Positions 18,128 through 27,203 of a stretch of DNA of 64,000 nt are shown one piece after another. The notes below the pieces were generated by a model. That model ran no database searches. It worked only from the letters and a program-made list of their open reading frames with translations, and was not told where the DNA came from. Source of the DNA: a bacterium (GTDB lineage: Bacteria > Planctomycetota > Planctomycetia > Planctomycetales > Planctomycetaceae); NCBI GenBank assembly GCA_016125225.1, contig WGME01000011.1, forward strand, positions 1 through 64,000, read 5' to 3'. The translations under genes and the position numbers were made by a program. Every line of letters begins with the position of its first letter. Positions within the stretch are counted from its first letter, which is position 1.

Positions 18128-19411
18128 ATGGACTATTTCCAAAGTAAGAAACTCCGTGAAGAACGGGCAGAGATTTGGGCGAAGATGAACGCCCTGTCTG
18201 ATGAGGTCATTGCCGAAAACCGTGCCATGTCCGCCGAAGAAATGCAGACCTTCGACAACTTCGATAACGACATCCGCACGCTTGATGACAAGATTGCCAG
18301 TGCGGAACGAGTCGAAAAGACCCAAGAGCTACGGGGAGCCAAAGCGGTTAAAGCCGACAGCACCATTCACGCCCCGCTGTCCCGTCAGGTGGTCAATGCC
18401 GCCTTGAAGGGTTTCATCCTCAATAACTCCCAGAAAAGCCAGTACGTTAGTGACGAAATGCGATCCGCCATGCAACGCTGCTCCCTGACTGGTCCCAGCT
18501 TCTCGGTTGAAAACCGTGCGTTAGAAGTTGGCACTCCAACTGGTGCGGGATACTTCACCCAAGAACAGCTTTTGCAAGGCATCATCCAAGCGGTGAAAGC
18601 CTATGGTGGGATGCGGAACCTCGCCACCGTCATTCAGTCCGCCAATGCCAACCCGCTGCCGTGGATCGTGGAAGACAACACCAGCACCGAAGCCGTGATC
18701 CGTGCCGAAGGTGCCAACACGACCTTTACCGATAACGTAATCGGCAAGAAAACCCTTGGCGGCTATGTCTTCACGACCGGAATCAAGGTCACGGTCGAAA
18801 TGCTCCGTGACTCCTATTTCGATCTACTCGGTTATGTTTCCCGTGCCTTGGGCGAACGTCTGGCTCGTGGCACCAATCGCAAGTTTTGTGTGGGTGCGGG
18901 ATCAGGCAGTGATGAACCTTGGGGACTGCTGACCCGGACCTCGGCTGGCGTGACCACGAGCGATGTCGATGCCTTTGACTTCGATGACCTGATTGACTTG
19001 GAACACAGCGTAGACCCCGGCGTCAGAAACATGGGGAACTGCCAGTACCAGTTGCATGATTCCGCCTTGAAGGTCATTCGCAAGATCAAAGACGACAACT
19101 TGCGTTACATCTGGCAACCGTCACCAGTCCCCGGCGTTCCATCGACCATCAACGGCTACAGCTACACCGTGAACCAGCATTACGAAGCGATGGGGACCGA
19201 TGAAAATCGTGTGCTGACCTTTGGTGACCACAGCTATTACACAATTCGAGACGTAGGCACGATGGATTTCGTCGTGTTGAACGAACTCTACCGACCATCA
19301 GAGGGTGCCATCGGCTTCATGATGGAATCGACCCATGATGCTGACCTGATCGTGCCATCGGGTTTCCATCCCGTGAAGCATTTGGAACTCGGTACGGGTG
19401 CTTCTGCCTAA
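18128..19411 (+). CDS. HK97-like major capsid protein with N-terminal delta domain
   Basis: Coiled N-terminus then GTPTGAGYFTQEQ...GGYVFTTGIKVTVEMLRDS...GVTTSDVDAFDFDDLIDLEHSVD. Confidence 0.95.
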   Translation: MDYFQSKKLREERAEIWAKMNALSDEVIAENRAMSAEEMQTFDNFDNDIRTLDDKIASAERVEKTQELRGAKAVKADSTIHAPLSRQVVNAALKGFILNNSQKSQYVSDEMRSAMQRCSLTGPSFSVENRALEVGTPTGAGYFTQEQLLQGIIQAVKAYGGMRNLATVIQSANANPLPWIVEDNTSTEAVIRAEGANTTFTDNVIGKKTLGGYVFTTGIKVTVEMLRDSYFDLLGYVSRALGERLARGTNRKFCVGAGSGSDEPWGLLTRTSAGVTTSDVDAFDFDDLIDLEHSVDPGVRNMGNCQYQLHDSALKVIRKIKDDNLRYIWQPSPVPGVPSTINGYSYTVNQHYEAMGTDENRVLTFGDHSYYTIRDVGTMDFVVLNELYRPSEGAIGFMMESTHDADLIVPSGFHPVKHLELGTGASA

Positions 19412-19438
19412 TCCGCAGTCACAGTAACGGAAGAACTC

Positions 19439-19469
19439 AGAGAGACCAGCGTCAAAAACTGGTCTCTCT
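19439..19469 (+). terminator. Hairpin downstream of capsid (possible terminator)
   Basis: AGAGAGACCAG-CGTCAAAAA-CTGGTCTCTCT; no clear U tract. Confidence 0.5.
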
Positions 19470-19485
19470 GTTCGTACATACTTCC

Positions 19486-20022
19486 ATGTTGAAACTGATC
19501 ACCCAATCTTCTGACCTCCCCGTGAGCCTGACTGACATCAAGGCACACTTGGTTATTGAACACACTGCCGACGATACCCGCTTGACGGCGTTGGCGTGGG
19601 CAGCGGTCTTGTACATCGAAAAAGAGACCAACCGCAGCTTTACGGCGAATACCTATGACCTGATTTTGTCGGGGTTTGCCGACCGTATCTATCTCCCGAT
19701 GCCGCCCTTAGCCAGCATCACCAGCGTGACCTACTACGACACGGACAACCAATTACAAACATTGGATTCCGCAGACTACTACCTGATCACGGGGAGATGG
19801 CGACAAGCCTACATAGAACCTGTCACCAGTTACCCCGCCACGTATTCCCGTCCTGATGCCGTGACCGTGCGTTTCGTGACAGGGGCAGCGAATGACGAAA
19901 TGTTCAAGTTGGCGGTCAAGTTGCTGGTAGGTCACTGGAACGAGAACCGAGAGGGTCAGGATGTCCCGCACGGCTTTGACCGCATCCTGAACTGCCTGAC
20001 CAATTGGCGGGAGGTCATCTAA
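19486..20022 (+). CDS. Head-tail connector (gp6-like)
   Basis: PVSLTDIKAHLVIEHTADDTRLTALAWAAVLYIEKETNRSF. Confidence 0.85.
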   Translation: MLKLITQSSDLPVSLTDIKAHLVIEHTADDTRLTALAWAAVLYIEKETNRSFTANTYDLILSGFADRIYLPMPPLASITSVTYYDTDNQLQTLDSADYYLITGRWRQAYIEPVTSYPATYSRPDAVTVRFVTGAANDEMFKLAVKLLVGHWNENREGQDVPHGFDRILNCLTNWREVI

Positions 20023-20346
20023 ATGATCACAGGCAAGCTACGTCATTTGGTCACCATCGAACAACCCAGCACCAGCCGTGACAGCACGGGACAAGTCAAT
20101 CCCGCTGATGAGTGGTCCACGTTTGCCACCCGCACCGTGGCCATCGAACCGACCACGAGCACCGAACCCAATGGGGAGAAACCCGAAGCCCAGACCACCT
20201 ACAAAGTCACGATGCGGTATCTGTCGGGGTTGTCTCACAGTCACCGGATCAAGTGGGGTTCCCGTGTGTTTCAGATCACGGGCATCGTAAACCCAGAGGA
20301 AAGAAACCTCTGGCAGGAGGTCACCGTCGTTGAGCGTATCGGTTGA
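20023..20346 (+). CDS. Phage head closure/adaptor protein
   Basis: GKLRHLVTIEQPSTSRDSTGQVNPADEWSTFATRTVAIEP...VFQITGIVNPEERNLWQEV. Confidence 0.88.
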   Translation: MITGKLRHLVTIEQPSTSRDSTGQVNPADEWSTFATRTVAIEPTTSTEPNGEKPEAQTTYKVTMRYLSGLSHSHRIKWGSRVFQITGIVNPEERNLWQEVTVVERIG

Positions 20347-20725
20347 TATTCGTGGTTTGAATCGAGTGCTCAAGCAACTGCGGAACCTTGAACCCAAGTT
20401 GTCAAAAAAGGTGCTTCGTAAAGCCCTGCGAGAGGGTGCCAAGGTTGTCCAGAAAGAGGCGAAAAGCACCATTCCCAAGGTGTCAGGCACCACACGCAAG
20501 AGTCTGAAAGTCCGAGCGGGCAAACGCAGTAAGCACACGATCCGCTTCAAGATGGTGACGGCGTTTCCCAAGAGTGACGCCGACGCCTTTTATTACAGTT
20601 TTGTCGAGCTAGGCACCCAATACATCAGAAGACGGAACTACCTGAAAGAGGCGACCGACCGCAAACGGCATGAGGTCTTACGGCAGGTCGAACAGAGCAT
20701 CCGAGCGGGATTACAAAGTTTGTAA
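20330..20725 (+). CDS. HK97 gp10-like tail-joining protein
   Basis: GLNRVLKQLRNLEPKLSKKVLRKALREGAKVVQKEAKSTIP. Confidence 0.88.
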   Translation: MSVSVDIRGLNRVLKQLRNLEPKLSKKVLRKALREGAKVVQKEAKSTIPKVSGTTRKSLKVRAGKRSKHTIRFKMVTAFPKSDADAFYYSFVELGTQYIRRRNYLKEATDRKRHEVLRQVEQSIRAGLQSL

Positions 20726-20729
20726 GGTG
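20707..20729. promoter_or_regulatory. Dispersed palindrome copy 5
   Basis: GGGATTACAA-AGT-TTGTAAGGTG; supplies the gp10 stop codon and lies 6 nt before the next ATG. Confidence 0.8.
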
Positions 20730-20734
20730 GGCAC

Positions 20735-23170
20735 ATGTCGTTAGCGAGTTACAGTCTAATCGTCGAAGCCGATGATGGGTCATGGCGTTACGATCCACCT
20801 TCTGGCAGTCTGACCCTCACGACCAATTTTGTAAACATCGAAGACAATGAGGGAACCTATGAGTCTACCGCCTTATTCTTGCGGTTCTCTGGGATCAACA
20901 TTGACCCCGCTTCTATTACCTCTGCCAACCTGACCTTAATCGCCAACACGACCCGTAGCGGTACGATGGGGGTCAAGGTGTGGGGAATCGACCTAGACAA
21001 CCCATCGGCTCCCGCTTCCGCTGCTGCCGCCACTGCCTACCGCAGCAATTACACGACGGCTTATGTCACCGACACGATTGGGGCAACCACATCGGGAACC
21101 GCTTGGACCGTTGATGTCACCGACATCATTCGAGAGTTGTTCGAGTCCTACACATTCGACGGTAAATCGTTGATGTTGTATGTCGAACCCAACGATACAC
21201 CGAACCGTTCCAGAGTCTTTTATGCTGCGGGAAGTGGTAGCCCGCCCGTCTTGGACATCAACTATTCCACTGGTGGCGGGACAACTTACGATGAGGTCGC
21301 CGAAGGTGGTCTCGTTGCTGGTGGTCAAACCCTACTCAGTACCGATGTGGTTGCCTCTGGTGGTGTTCTTGCTGGTGGGGCTGCTGTCGATACGTTCCAA
21401 CATTACGAATTCGCATCAGCCACAATCACCGCCACCAGTACCGCTACCGCCAATGCCGTGCGAATCCGCCCCATCAGCAGCACCATTGACGCAACCAGCA
21501 CAGCCGCCGCTGCTGCCCTGAGAATCCGTAAAGCCGAAAGCACGATCATAGGACAGGCAACCGCATCGGCAGCGATTCAGGTGAGTTACCGCAACACAGG
21601 GGCAGGCGGAATGGTGGCAGGGGGCACCTCCCGCCTGACCCGTCGCCTCAAAACCTCTGGCACGATCACTGCCGTTGCTGACGTGACAGGGTATGCCACC
21701 GCTATCTATGACCAACAGACCACAGGGGCAGCACTCGCATCAGGACAAGCCACCGCACAGGTGACGCATCAACCCACGGCAACCGTTGCAGCCGTCGCCA
21801 CAGTCACGGTGTCTGCGATCAACAGGGAAGCTATCGAAGTTTCCGCCACGGTTTCCGCTGTCTCGGAAATGCTGGTCACGGTGGGCTACCTGGTCCCCAC
21901 TGCCTCTAGCCTGGTGGGAACGTCGTCTGCAACTGCCCACGCCAGCAAGCGACTGACGGCACAAACCACGATAGAGGCACTCGAAACAGTTTCCGCCGTT
22001 GCCCATCGCACCCGCAACACGTCGGCAATGTTTACAACTTTTGTCATGTCGGAAGCGGAAACCACCCGGACCCGTAACACCGCCGCCACGATCACAGGCA
22101 CCAGCACAAAGACCGCTGATGCCGTGTTCCTGATCAACTGTGCCGCCACGGTCTCTGTCACCAGCACGGGAGAGGTCTCCGCCCACCGCACGGCGTCGGG
22201 TTCGGCATCGGTCACAGGCAGCAGCACGACCGAAGCCACCGCCGCACGCATCACCCCAGCTTCCGCCACGGTTGCCGGTTTGTCGGACGCCGAGAGTTTT
22301 GCCCGTGCGATCTATTCAGGGTCAGCCGACATTACAAACTTTGTAATCTCGGAAGCCCATGCCAGAGCCGATTACCAGACCGCCGCCACGATCACATGTC
22401 AGTCAGTCACTCAGGTTACCAGCATTTACCGACCGACGACTTTACCCGACCAGATTTACAACTGGTTAAGCGATCAACTCAGCGTTGCCCTGTATCCGTT
22501 AGTCTTGCCCCGAAATGTCACGCTCCCTGCAATCACCTACGGCAGACGGGCGACCGAGTTTGTGTATTACCTCGATCAGCCCAGCACCCAGCGAATCACC
22601 ACGTTGGGCTTTGACATCTTTGCCCGTTCCCAAGCCGAAGCCATCAATCTGACGGCTGAACTGGTGGAAGCCCTGCACGATTACCGTGGCAACATCGGGA
22701 ACACAATTGTGTCTCACGCCGAACTGATCAGCTTGGATGACACGGTGTTTGACGATGCTGGCGAGAACCATCAGGGAATCATTCGCAGCCTAGATTTTGA
22801 AATCATTCACAATCACCGCAGAGACGTTACCGCCACGGTCTGGACAGGGGACACCGACCTTGCCGAGTACCTGCAAGACTTCACTGCCCAACAGGTGACG
22901 ATGGTGCCAGACCTGACCGACAGTCGCCCGCTGATCACGGTCACGAGAGAGGGAACCGGACTCGAAACCTACATCGGTAACACGAGACCCTACACCGATG
23001 CCGATTACACCATCCGCATCGACAGCACCAGCTACGCCACAACCCTAGCCCTTGCAGACACGCTACGCCGGTCTCTGGGAAATCAGGTCGATGACGAGTC
23101 GGACACGTTTGATTTCACCAGTGATAACCAGCCCCTTTACCGCACAGAGTTAGCAATCAGTTTTTCGTAG
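20735..23170 (+). CDS. Fused protein: N-terminal beta-sandwich (DNRLRE/CBM-like), long T/S/A repeat array, C-terminal tail-terminator (DUF3168-like) region
   Basis: N-term ESTALFLRFSGINIDPASITSANLTLIAN; degenerate ATITGTSTxTAxAxRIR repeats; C-term VTLPAITYGRRATEFVYYLDQPSTQRITTLGFDIFARSQAEAINLTAELVEALHDYRG. Confidence 0.75.
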   Translation: MSLASYSLIVEADDGSWRYDPPSGSLTLTTNFVNIEDNEGTYESTALFLRFSGINIDPASITSANLTLIANTTRSGTMGVKVWGIDLDNPSAPASAAAATAYRSNYTTAYVTDTIGATTSGTAWTVDVTDIIRELFESYTFDGKSLMLYVEPNDTPNRSRVFYAAGSGSPPVLDINYSTGGGTTYDEVAEGGLVAGGQTLLSTDVVASGGVLAGGAAVDTFQHYEFASATITATSTATANAVRIRPISSTIDATSTAAAAALRIRKAESTIIGQATASAAIQVSYRNTGAGGMVAGGTSRLTRRLKTSGTITAVADVTGYATAIYDQQTTGAALASGQATAQVTHQPTATVAAVATVTVSAINREAIEVSATVSAVSEMLVTVGYLVPTASSLVGTSSATAHASKRLTAQTTIEALETVSAVAHRTRNTSAMFTTFVMSEAETTRTRNTAATITGTSTKTADAVFLINCAATVSVTSTGEVSAHRTASGSASVTGSSTTEATAARITPASATVAGLSDAESFARAIYSGSADITNFVISEAHARADYQTAATITCQSVTQVTSIYRPTTLPDQIYNWLSDQLSVALYPLVLPRNVTLPAITYGRRATEFVYYLDQPSTQRITTLGFDIFARSQAEAINLTAELVEALHDYRGNIGNTIVSHAELISLDDTVFDDAGENHQGIIRSLDFEIIHNHRRDVTATVWTGDTDLAEYLQDFTAQQVTMVPDLTDSRPLITVTREGTGLETYIGNTRPYTDADYTIRIDSTSYATTLALADTLRRSLGNQVDDESDTFDFTSDNQPLYRTELAISFS
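22328..22350. promoter_or_regulatory. Dispersed palindrome copy 6 (inside CDS)
   Basis: GACATTACAA-ACT-TTGTAATCTC. Confidence 0.75.
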
Positions 23171-23178
23171 GTCAAACG

Positions 23179-23217
23179 CATAGATACCCCCGACCAGTAA
23201 CCAAGGGGGAATCTATG
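23179..23217 (+). promoter_or_regulatory. Hairpin enclosing tail tube SD and start codon
   Basis: CATAGATACCCCC...GGGGGAATCTATG, 13-bp arms with 1 mismatch, ATG 23215. Confidence 0.65.
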
Positions 23218-23625
23218 GCAGACCTAACAATCAAGGGGATGTCTATCGCCTGTGAATTCAGCACAGGCACTTATACCGCAATCGCCAACGTTGAAAGTTT
23301 CTCAGGTCCAAACCCTGAGATCGACATGTTTGAAGTGTCGTATCTGGGTGACACCTACGTCACGAAGAAACCGACCGTCATTAACTCTGGACAACTCACG
23401 CTGACCATCGGTTATGACCCAGACAACACCACGCACCAGAACCTACGCACCAACTTTGTCGCCGGTACGGTGAAATCCTTCCGTGTCAGCTTCACCGACA
23501 GCAGCCCGACCACGTTTACGTTTGACGGGTTCGTGAAGTCGTTCACGATCACAGGTGGTACGTCCCGTGATCAGAACAAAGCCGAAGTTGTGATCGAAAT
23601 CACCGGCAGCATCACTGTTGCCTAG
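23215..23625 (+). CDS. Phage tail tube / major tail protein
   Basis: STGTYTAIANVESFSGPNPEIDMFEVSYLGDTYVTKKPTVINSGQLTLTIGYDPDN. Confidence 0.88.
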   Translation: MADLTIKGMSIACEFSTGTYTAIANVESFSGPNPEIDMFEVSYLGDTYVTKKPTVINSGQLTLTIGYDPDNTTHQNLRTNFVAGTVKSFRVSFTDSSPTTFTFDGFVKSFTITGGTSRDQNKAEVVIEITGSITVA

Positions 23626-23634
23626 TAAGGAACC

Positions 23635-23958
23635 ATGTTTACAGTAGAACGCAAGCAAGTACCGATCACCTTTTGTGGGCAATCCCTGTTCATTCAGGAG
23701 TTTTCCGCTCGTGACTTGGAGCAATTCGAGACCCTCTGTTACGAAGTGCAGACCAATCGAGCCAACAACGCCTTTCGTCGGACCTTGCTGAGTCTCTGTC
23801 TGGTGAACGCACACGGCGAAAAGGTGGCGACGGTGGAAGACCTAGCCGAAGTCCCCGCCCGTGAGATCATCACCGCAGCGAACAAGGCACTCGAACTGAA
23901 CCAACTCAATCGCAACGCTGTGGATGACCTCGAAAAAAACTCCGTAGACAACCGCTAA
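23635..23958 (+). CDS. Tail assembly chaperone, zero-frame product (gpG-like)
   Basis: Position between tail tube and TMP; ends DDLEKNSVDNR after the slippery site. Confidence 0.85.
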   Translation: MFTVERKQVPITFCGQSLFIQEFSARDLEQFETLCYEVQTNRANNAFRRTLLSLCLVNAHGEKVATVEDLAEVPAREIITAANKALELNQLNRNAVDDLEKNSVDNR

Positions 23959-23980
23959 GGCAATTTTCCTTGCGGTTGTC
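23934..23980 (+). promoter_or_regulatory. -1 programmed ribosomal frameshift signal
   Basis: Heptamer A AAA AAC (23934-23940), 6-nt spacer, hairpin GACAACCGC-T-AAGG-CAATTTT-CCTT-GCGGTTGTC (23947-23980). Confidence 0.9.
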
Positions 23981-24209
23981 CCGTCAACTCGGCATGACCC
24001 ACGGGGAACTCTTGGACCGGATGACCCGTGAGGAACTGTTAGAGCAGATCGCCTACGAACGGTTGAACCCTGAACCGTCTATCCCGCACATGTTCGCCCT
24101 GATCATGTCCGCCCTCACAGGCGAACGTCCTACCAAGTTTCTGCCTCAACCAGAGCAGAGCATCGAAGACACCAAAGCAAGGTTTTTCGCTCTCGCCGCC
24201 CCTACATAA
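23940..24209 (+). CDS. -1 frame extension of tail assembly chaperone (gpGT-like, ~191 aa total from 23635)
   Basis: After slippage: LRRQPLRQFSLRLSRQLGMTHGELLDRMTREELLEQIAYERLNPEP, no stop until 24209. Confidence 0.88.
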   Translation, partial: LRRQPLRQFSLRLSRQLGMTHGELLDRMTREELLEQIAYERLNPEPSIPHMFALIMSALTGERPTKFLPQPEQSIEDTKARFFALAAPT

Positions 24210-24225
24210 GGCATGGCAGCGAAAA
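24184..24225 (+). promoter_or_regulatory. Hairpin enclosing TMP SD and start codon
   Basis: TTTTCGCT-CTC-GCC-GCC-CCT-ACATA-AGG-CAT-GGC-AGCGAAAA, ATG 24213. Confidence 0.6.
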
Positions 24226-25928
24226 TCGATGAAATCTTTATCGGCATTGGTGGTAGCACCACCCAGCTAGTGCAACAGGTCAATAAAGCCTCTGTCTCAC
24301 TGAAGACCTTGGGATCAACCGCCCTTGGTATCAAGTCGGCGTTGGTGGGGTTTGCCGCTGCCGTGGCTGGTGCCGCCATCGTCAACAGCTTCCGTGATTT
24401 TGTGCAAGGTGGTCTCAGTGTGATCGACACCCAAACCAAACTTGCCCGTAATCTGGGAACCACCGCTGATGAGTTCGTGAAATGGAACTACATCGCCGGT
24501 CTGTCGGGTGTCACGACCGAAGAACTGGAAAAGGCATTCGAGAAACTTGGGATCAACGTCGCCAGCAATAGCAGCACGACGGCGAATGCACTCGGCAAAT
24601 TGGGTCTAAGCATTACCGACCTACAGCAACAGGACGTAGGCAGGGCATTCGGCACCGTTGCCACCCAATTGAGCAAGGTCGAGTCCGCCGCCCAGCGGAA
24701 TGCCCTTGCTATGCAGATTTTCGGCAAGTCTGGCACCGCTGTCATGGGCGTGATCAACAATGGACCCGCAGCCATTGCCGCTATGAGTGCCGAAGCCGAG
24801 CGACTCGGTTTGACGTTCGGGGGTGCGGGATCATCCGCCGAAGCCGCAAACGATGCCGTGGCAAAAGTTGGACTCGCCATTCAGGGTGTCGCCCAGACCG
24901 CAGCGATTGAGTTAGCCCCGACCATTGAAGCCGTCGCCAACGCCACCACAGATTGGCTAGTCGGTTCTCGTGATCAGGTATCAAGCCTCGTACCAACATT
25001 TGAAACACTGGCTGCATGGTTACAAGTCATTGCCGACGTTGCGGATTATCTGGTGATTCCCTTCAAAGCGTTGTGGATTGCCGCCCAGACGGTATCAACG
25101 GGTATCTATGGCATCGTGCAAGGTGTCTTAGAGATCGGCGAAGCGTTTGGGTTAGTGAGTACCGAGACCGCTGACTACTTTCGCCAACTGAGGCAAGACG
25201 CTGGCGATGGCTTACAGGCGAGTATTGACGACCTGTTCACCGATACAAACATCGGCGAAAGCACAGGCGGATTTCTGGACGGCATCCGGTCAAAACTGAA
25301 TGCAGTCAAGACCGCCGCCGAAGAGACCGCCCCCGCCGTTGGTACGCACATGGCAGAGGAGATAGCGAAATCGACCGAAGCCGCCACGAAATACATCGAC
25401 AAATTGCAGACACAGATTGCCACGTTCGGCATGAGCAGCACCGCCGCCGAAGTCTACAAGCTACAGCAGCAAGGGGTCGACCAAGCCTTGATTGATCAGG
25501 CAGCGGCACTCGGCAACCAACTGGACCAGATGACCCAAGCGAAGAAGCGACAGGAAGAGTTGAGCCAACAGGCGGAACAATTGACTGCCTCATTACAAAC
25601 ACCCTTCGAGAAAGCCCAGACCGAGTTTTTCAAAGTGGAAGAACTCTTCAATCAAGGTCTGATCAATCCTGAGACGTTCGGCAAAGCTGTGGACGAGATC
25701 AGCAGGGGATTGACCGACAAGGGGGCAGGGGAAGTCAAGTTTGCCTCAGCCGCAACCAAGGGCAGTCAGGAAGCCCGTAACCTTGTGCTGGCGAACCGTC
25801 AGACCAGCAAACAGGAAAGCACTCAACAGAAGCAACTGAAAGAACAGGTCAAAACGTCCGTCTACCTGAAAGAGATCAGAGACCAGTTAAAACTGCCCGA
25901 ACCCGAATCAGCCCTTGTAGACCTCTGA
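24213..25928 (+). CDS. Tail tape measure protein (571 aa)
   Basis: Follows chaperone pair; VGFAAAVAGAAIVNSFRDFVQ..., coiled-coil C-terminus. Confidence 0.85.
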   Translation: MAAKIDEIFIGIGGSTTQLVQQVNKASVSLKTLGSTALGIKSALVGFAAAVAGAAIVNSFRDFVQGGLSVIDTQTKLARNLGTTADEFVKWNYIAGLSGVTTEELEKAFEKLGINVASNSSTTANALGKLGLSITDLQQQDVGRAFGTVATQLSKVESAAQRNALAMQIFGKSGTAVMGVINNGPAAIAAMSAEAERLGLTFGGAGSSAEAANDAVAKVGLAIQGVAQTAAIELAPTIEAVANATTDWLVGSRDQVSSLVPTFETLAAWLQVIADVADYLVIPFKALWIAAQTVSTGIYGIVQGVLEIGEAFGLVSTETADYFRQLRQDAGDGLQASIDDLFTDTNIGESTGGFLDGIRSKLNAVKTAAEETAPAVGTHMAEEIAKSTEAATKYIDKLQTQIATFGMSSTAAEVYKLQQQGVDQALIDQAAALGNQLDQMTQAKKRQEELSQQAEQLTASLQTPFEKAQTEFFKVEELFNQGLINPETFGKAVDEISRGLTDKGAGEVKFASAATKGSQEARNLVLANRQTSKQESTQQKQLKEQVKTSVYLKEIRDQLKLPEPESALVDL

Positions 25929-25949
25929 CATTACAAAAATTGTAATGCC
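25927..25949. promoter_or_regulatory. Dispersed palindrome copy 7
   Basis: GACATTACAA-AAA-TTGTAATGCC overlapping the TMP stop. Confidence 0.85.
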
Positions 25950-25973
25950 AGCCTGCCTACATAGGGCATGGCT
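25950..25973 (+). promoter_or_regulatory. Hairpin enclosing SD and start codon of 25968 gene
   Basis: AGCC-TGCC-TACATAG-GGCA-T-GGCT, ATG 25968. Confidence 0.5.
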
Positions 25974-26828
25974 ATCGACACACTCACCAAACACACCGAG
26001 GAATCTGGGAAATGGGGTTTGCAGTCTCGTGAATACACGATGACCTACACCGCCATTCATGAGAGCGACGATACCCCCGCCGACCTGTTCCGTGACCTGC
26101 GAGACAATTTCAGTATCGGCATCGGCACCCTCTACGACTTCACGCTGCTGACCGATATCAGCATCAACCGGATCAGCAACACCGCTTCTACGGTTGAATG
26201 CTCTTACAAGACGTTACCGCCCCAAGAGAAAGACAAGGCGGAAGAACCTGACCCTTATTCACGGGCAACGGTTCTTAGCTATGCCACCAGAGAGACCGAA
26301 GAGGTCATTGAAAAGGACATTGACGGTGACCCTGTTGTCAATTCGGCGGGAGACCCGTTTCAACCCGGCATCGTCAGGCGGCAAGGTCACGGCGTCATTA
26401 CCGCCGTGAAGAACATGGAAAACCCCTTGAACGCTGCGGGTTACCTGTTCAAACGGAACGATTCAACCTTGTTCGGCTATTCCGCTGGTGAGTTACTTTG
26501 CGTAGGAATCAGTCAGCAGCAACAGACCGAAACCCAGAAGATTGACGACGAAGAACAGGAAATCACCTACTGGCAAGTCACGCTAGAGTTTGAGATCGAC
26601 GCCAGCCAGCACGAGCTAGAAATCATCGACGCTGGTTTTCGAGAGTGGAAGGAAGTCGATAGCGAAGATGTGCTTGTGAAGATTCTGGACGATTTCGGGG
26701 AGCCTGTCACAGAGCCACGATTCCTGAATTCCGATGGAACAGCGAAAGCCCCCGGACCTGATACCGACCCGGACTATCTCACCTTTGATGTCTATCCTGA
26801 AACCAGCTTTGGGGGTCTCGGCTTATGA
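25968..26828 (+). CDS. Phage tail protein (distal tail region)
   Basis: Directly follows TMP; 286-aa ORF. Confidence 0.65.
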   Translation: MAIDTLTKHTEESGKWGLQSREYTMTYTAIHESDDTPADLFRDLRDNFSIGIGTLYDFTLLTDISINRISNTASTVECSYKTLPPQEKDKAEEPDPYSRATVLSYATRETEEVIEKDIDGDPVVNSAGDPFQPGIVRRQGHGVITAVKNMENPLNAAGYLFKRNDSTLFGYSAGELLCVGISQQQQTETQKIDDEEQEITYWQVTLEFEIDASQHELEIIDAGFREWKEVDSEDVLVKILDDFGEPVTEPRFLNSDGTAKAPGPDTDPDYLTFDVYPETSFGGLGL

Positions 26829-27181
26829 CCCGTCTTTCCCCCCGCAGTCTGAGACGGCTACGGGCATCATTAAAAAAGAGTGAATCCCAACGCACACGAG
26901 CGGAACCCACGTCGAAACCTTATACGCTGCCGAGTCTGCAAGGGTTACTGGTCGATGATTTGGACGCCCCCGACGATTTCGACAGCAGCACCGAACAAGA
27001 CCTCCGCATGATGGTTCGCAGGGACGACAAGCTGACCCTGACCGAAACCACGTACAAGGTGAAGAACCGAGACCCCAGCTTGCAACTCGATAAGGGAGCC
27101 TATGTGGTCTGTCTGTCGATTGCTGGCGAATGGAGGATCGTGTGGGCTTCGTGTGATACCTACGAAGACCTGTTGGAATAG
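26825..27181 (+). CDS. Hypothetical phage tail-associated protein
   Basis: ATGA overlap with preceding gene. Confidence 0.6.
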   Translation: MTRLSPRSLRRLRASLKKSESQRTRAEPTSKPYTLPSLQGLLVDDLDAPDDFDSSTEQDLRMMVRRDDKLTLTETTYKVKNRDPSLQLDKGAYVVCLSIAGEWRIVWASCDTYEDLLE

Positions 27182-27203
27182 ACATTACAAAATTTGTAAG
27201 GTC
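27181..27203. promoter_or_regulatory. Dispersed palindrome copy 8
   Basis: GACATTACAA-AAT-TTGTAAGGTC between convergent gene ends. Confidence 0.85.

Noticed and set aside
20820-20840. CCAATTTTGTAAACATC as another palindrome copy
   Set aside because: Right arm only; left arm does not match the consensus.
25592-25601. Extra half sites (CATTACAAAC; also 10047, 16274, 19752, 22457, 26204, 28988)
   Set aside because: Only one arm matches; explained by ordinary codons such as Leu-Gln, so not counted as copies.
8514-27203. Dispersed palindromes as rho-independent terminators
   Set aside because: Stem is AT-rich, loop is 3 nt, no U tract follows, and one copy lies inside a CDS; proper GC-rich terminators exist nearby.
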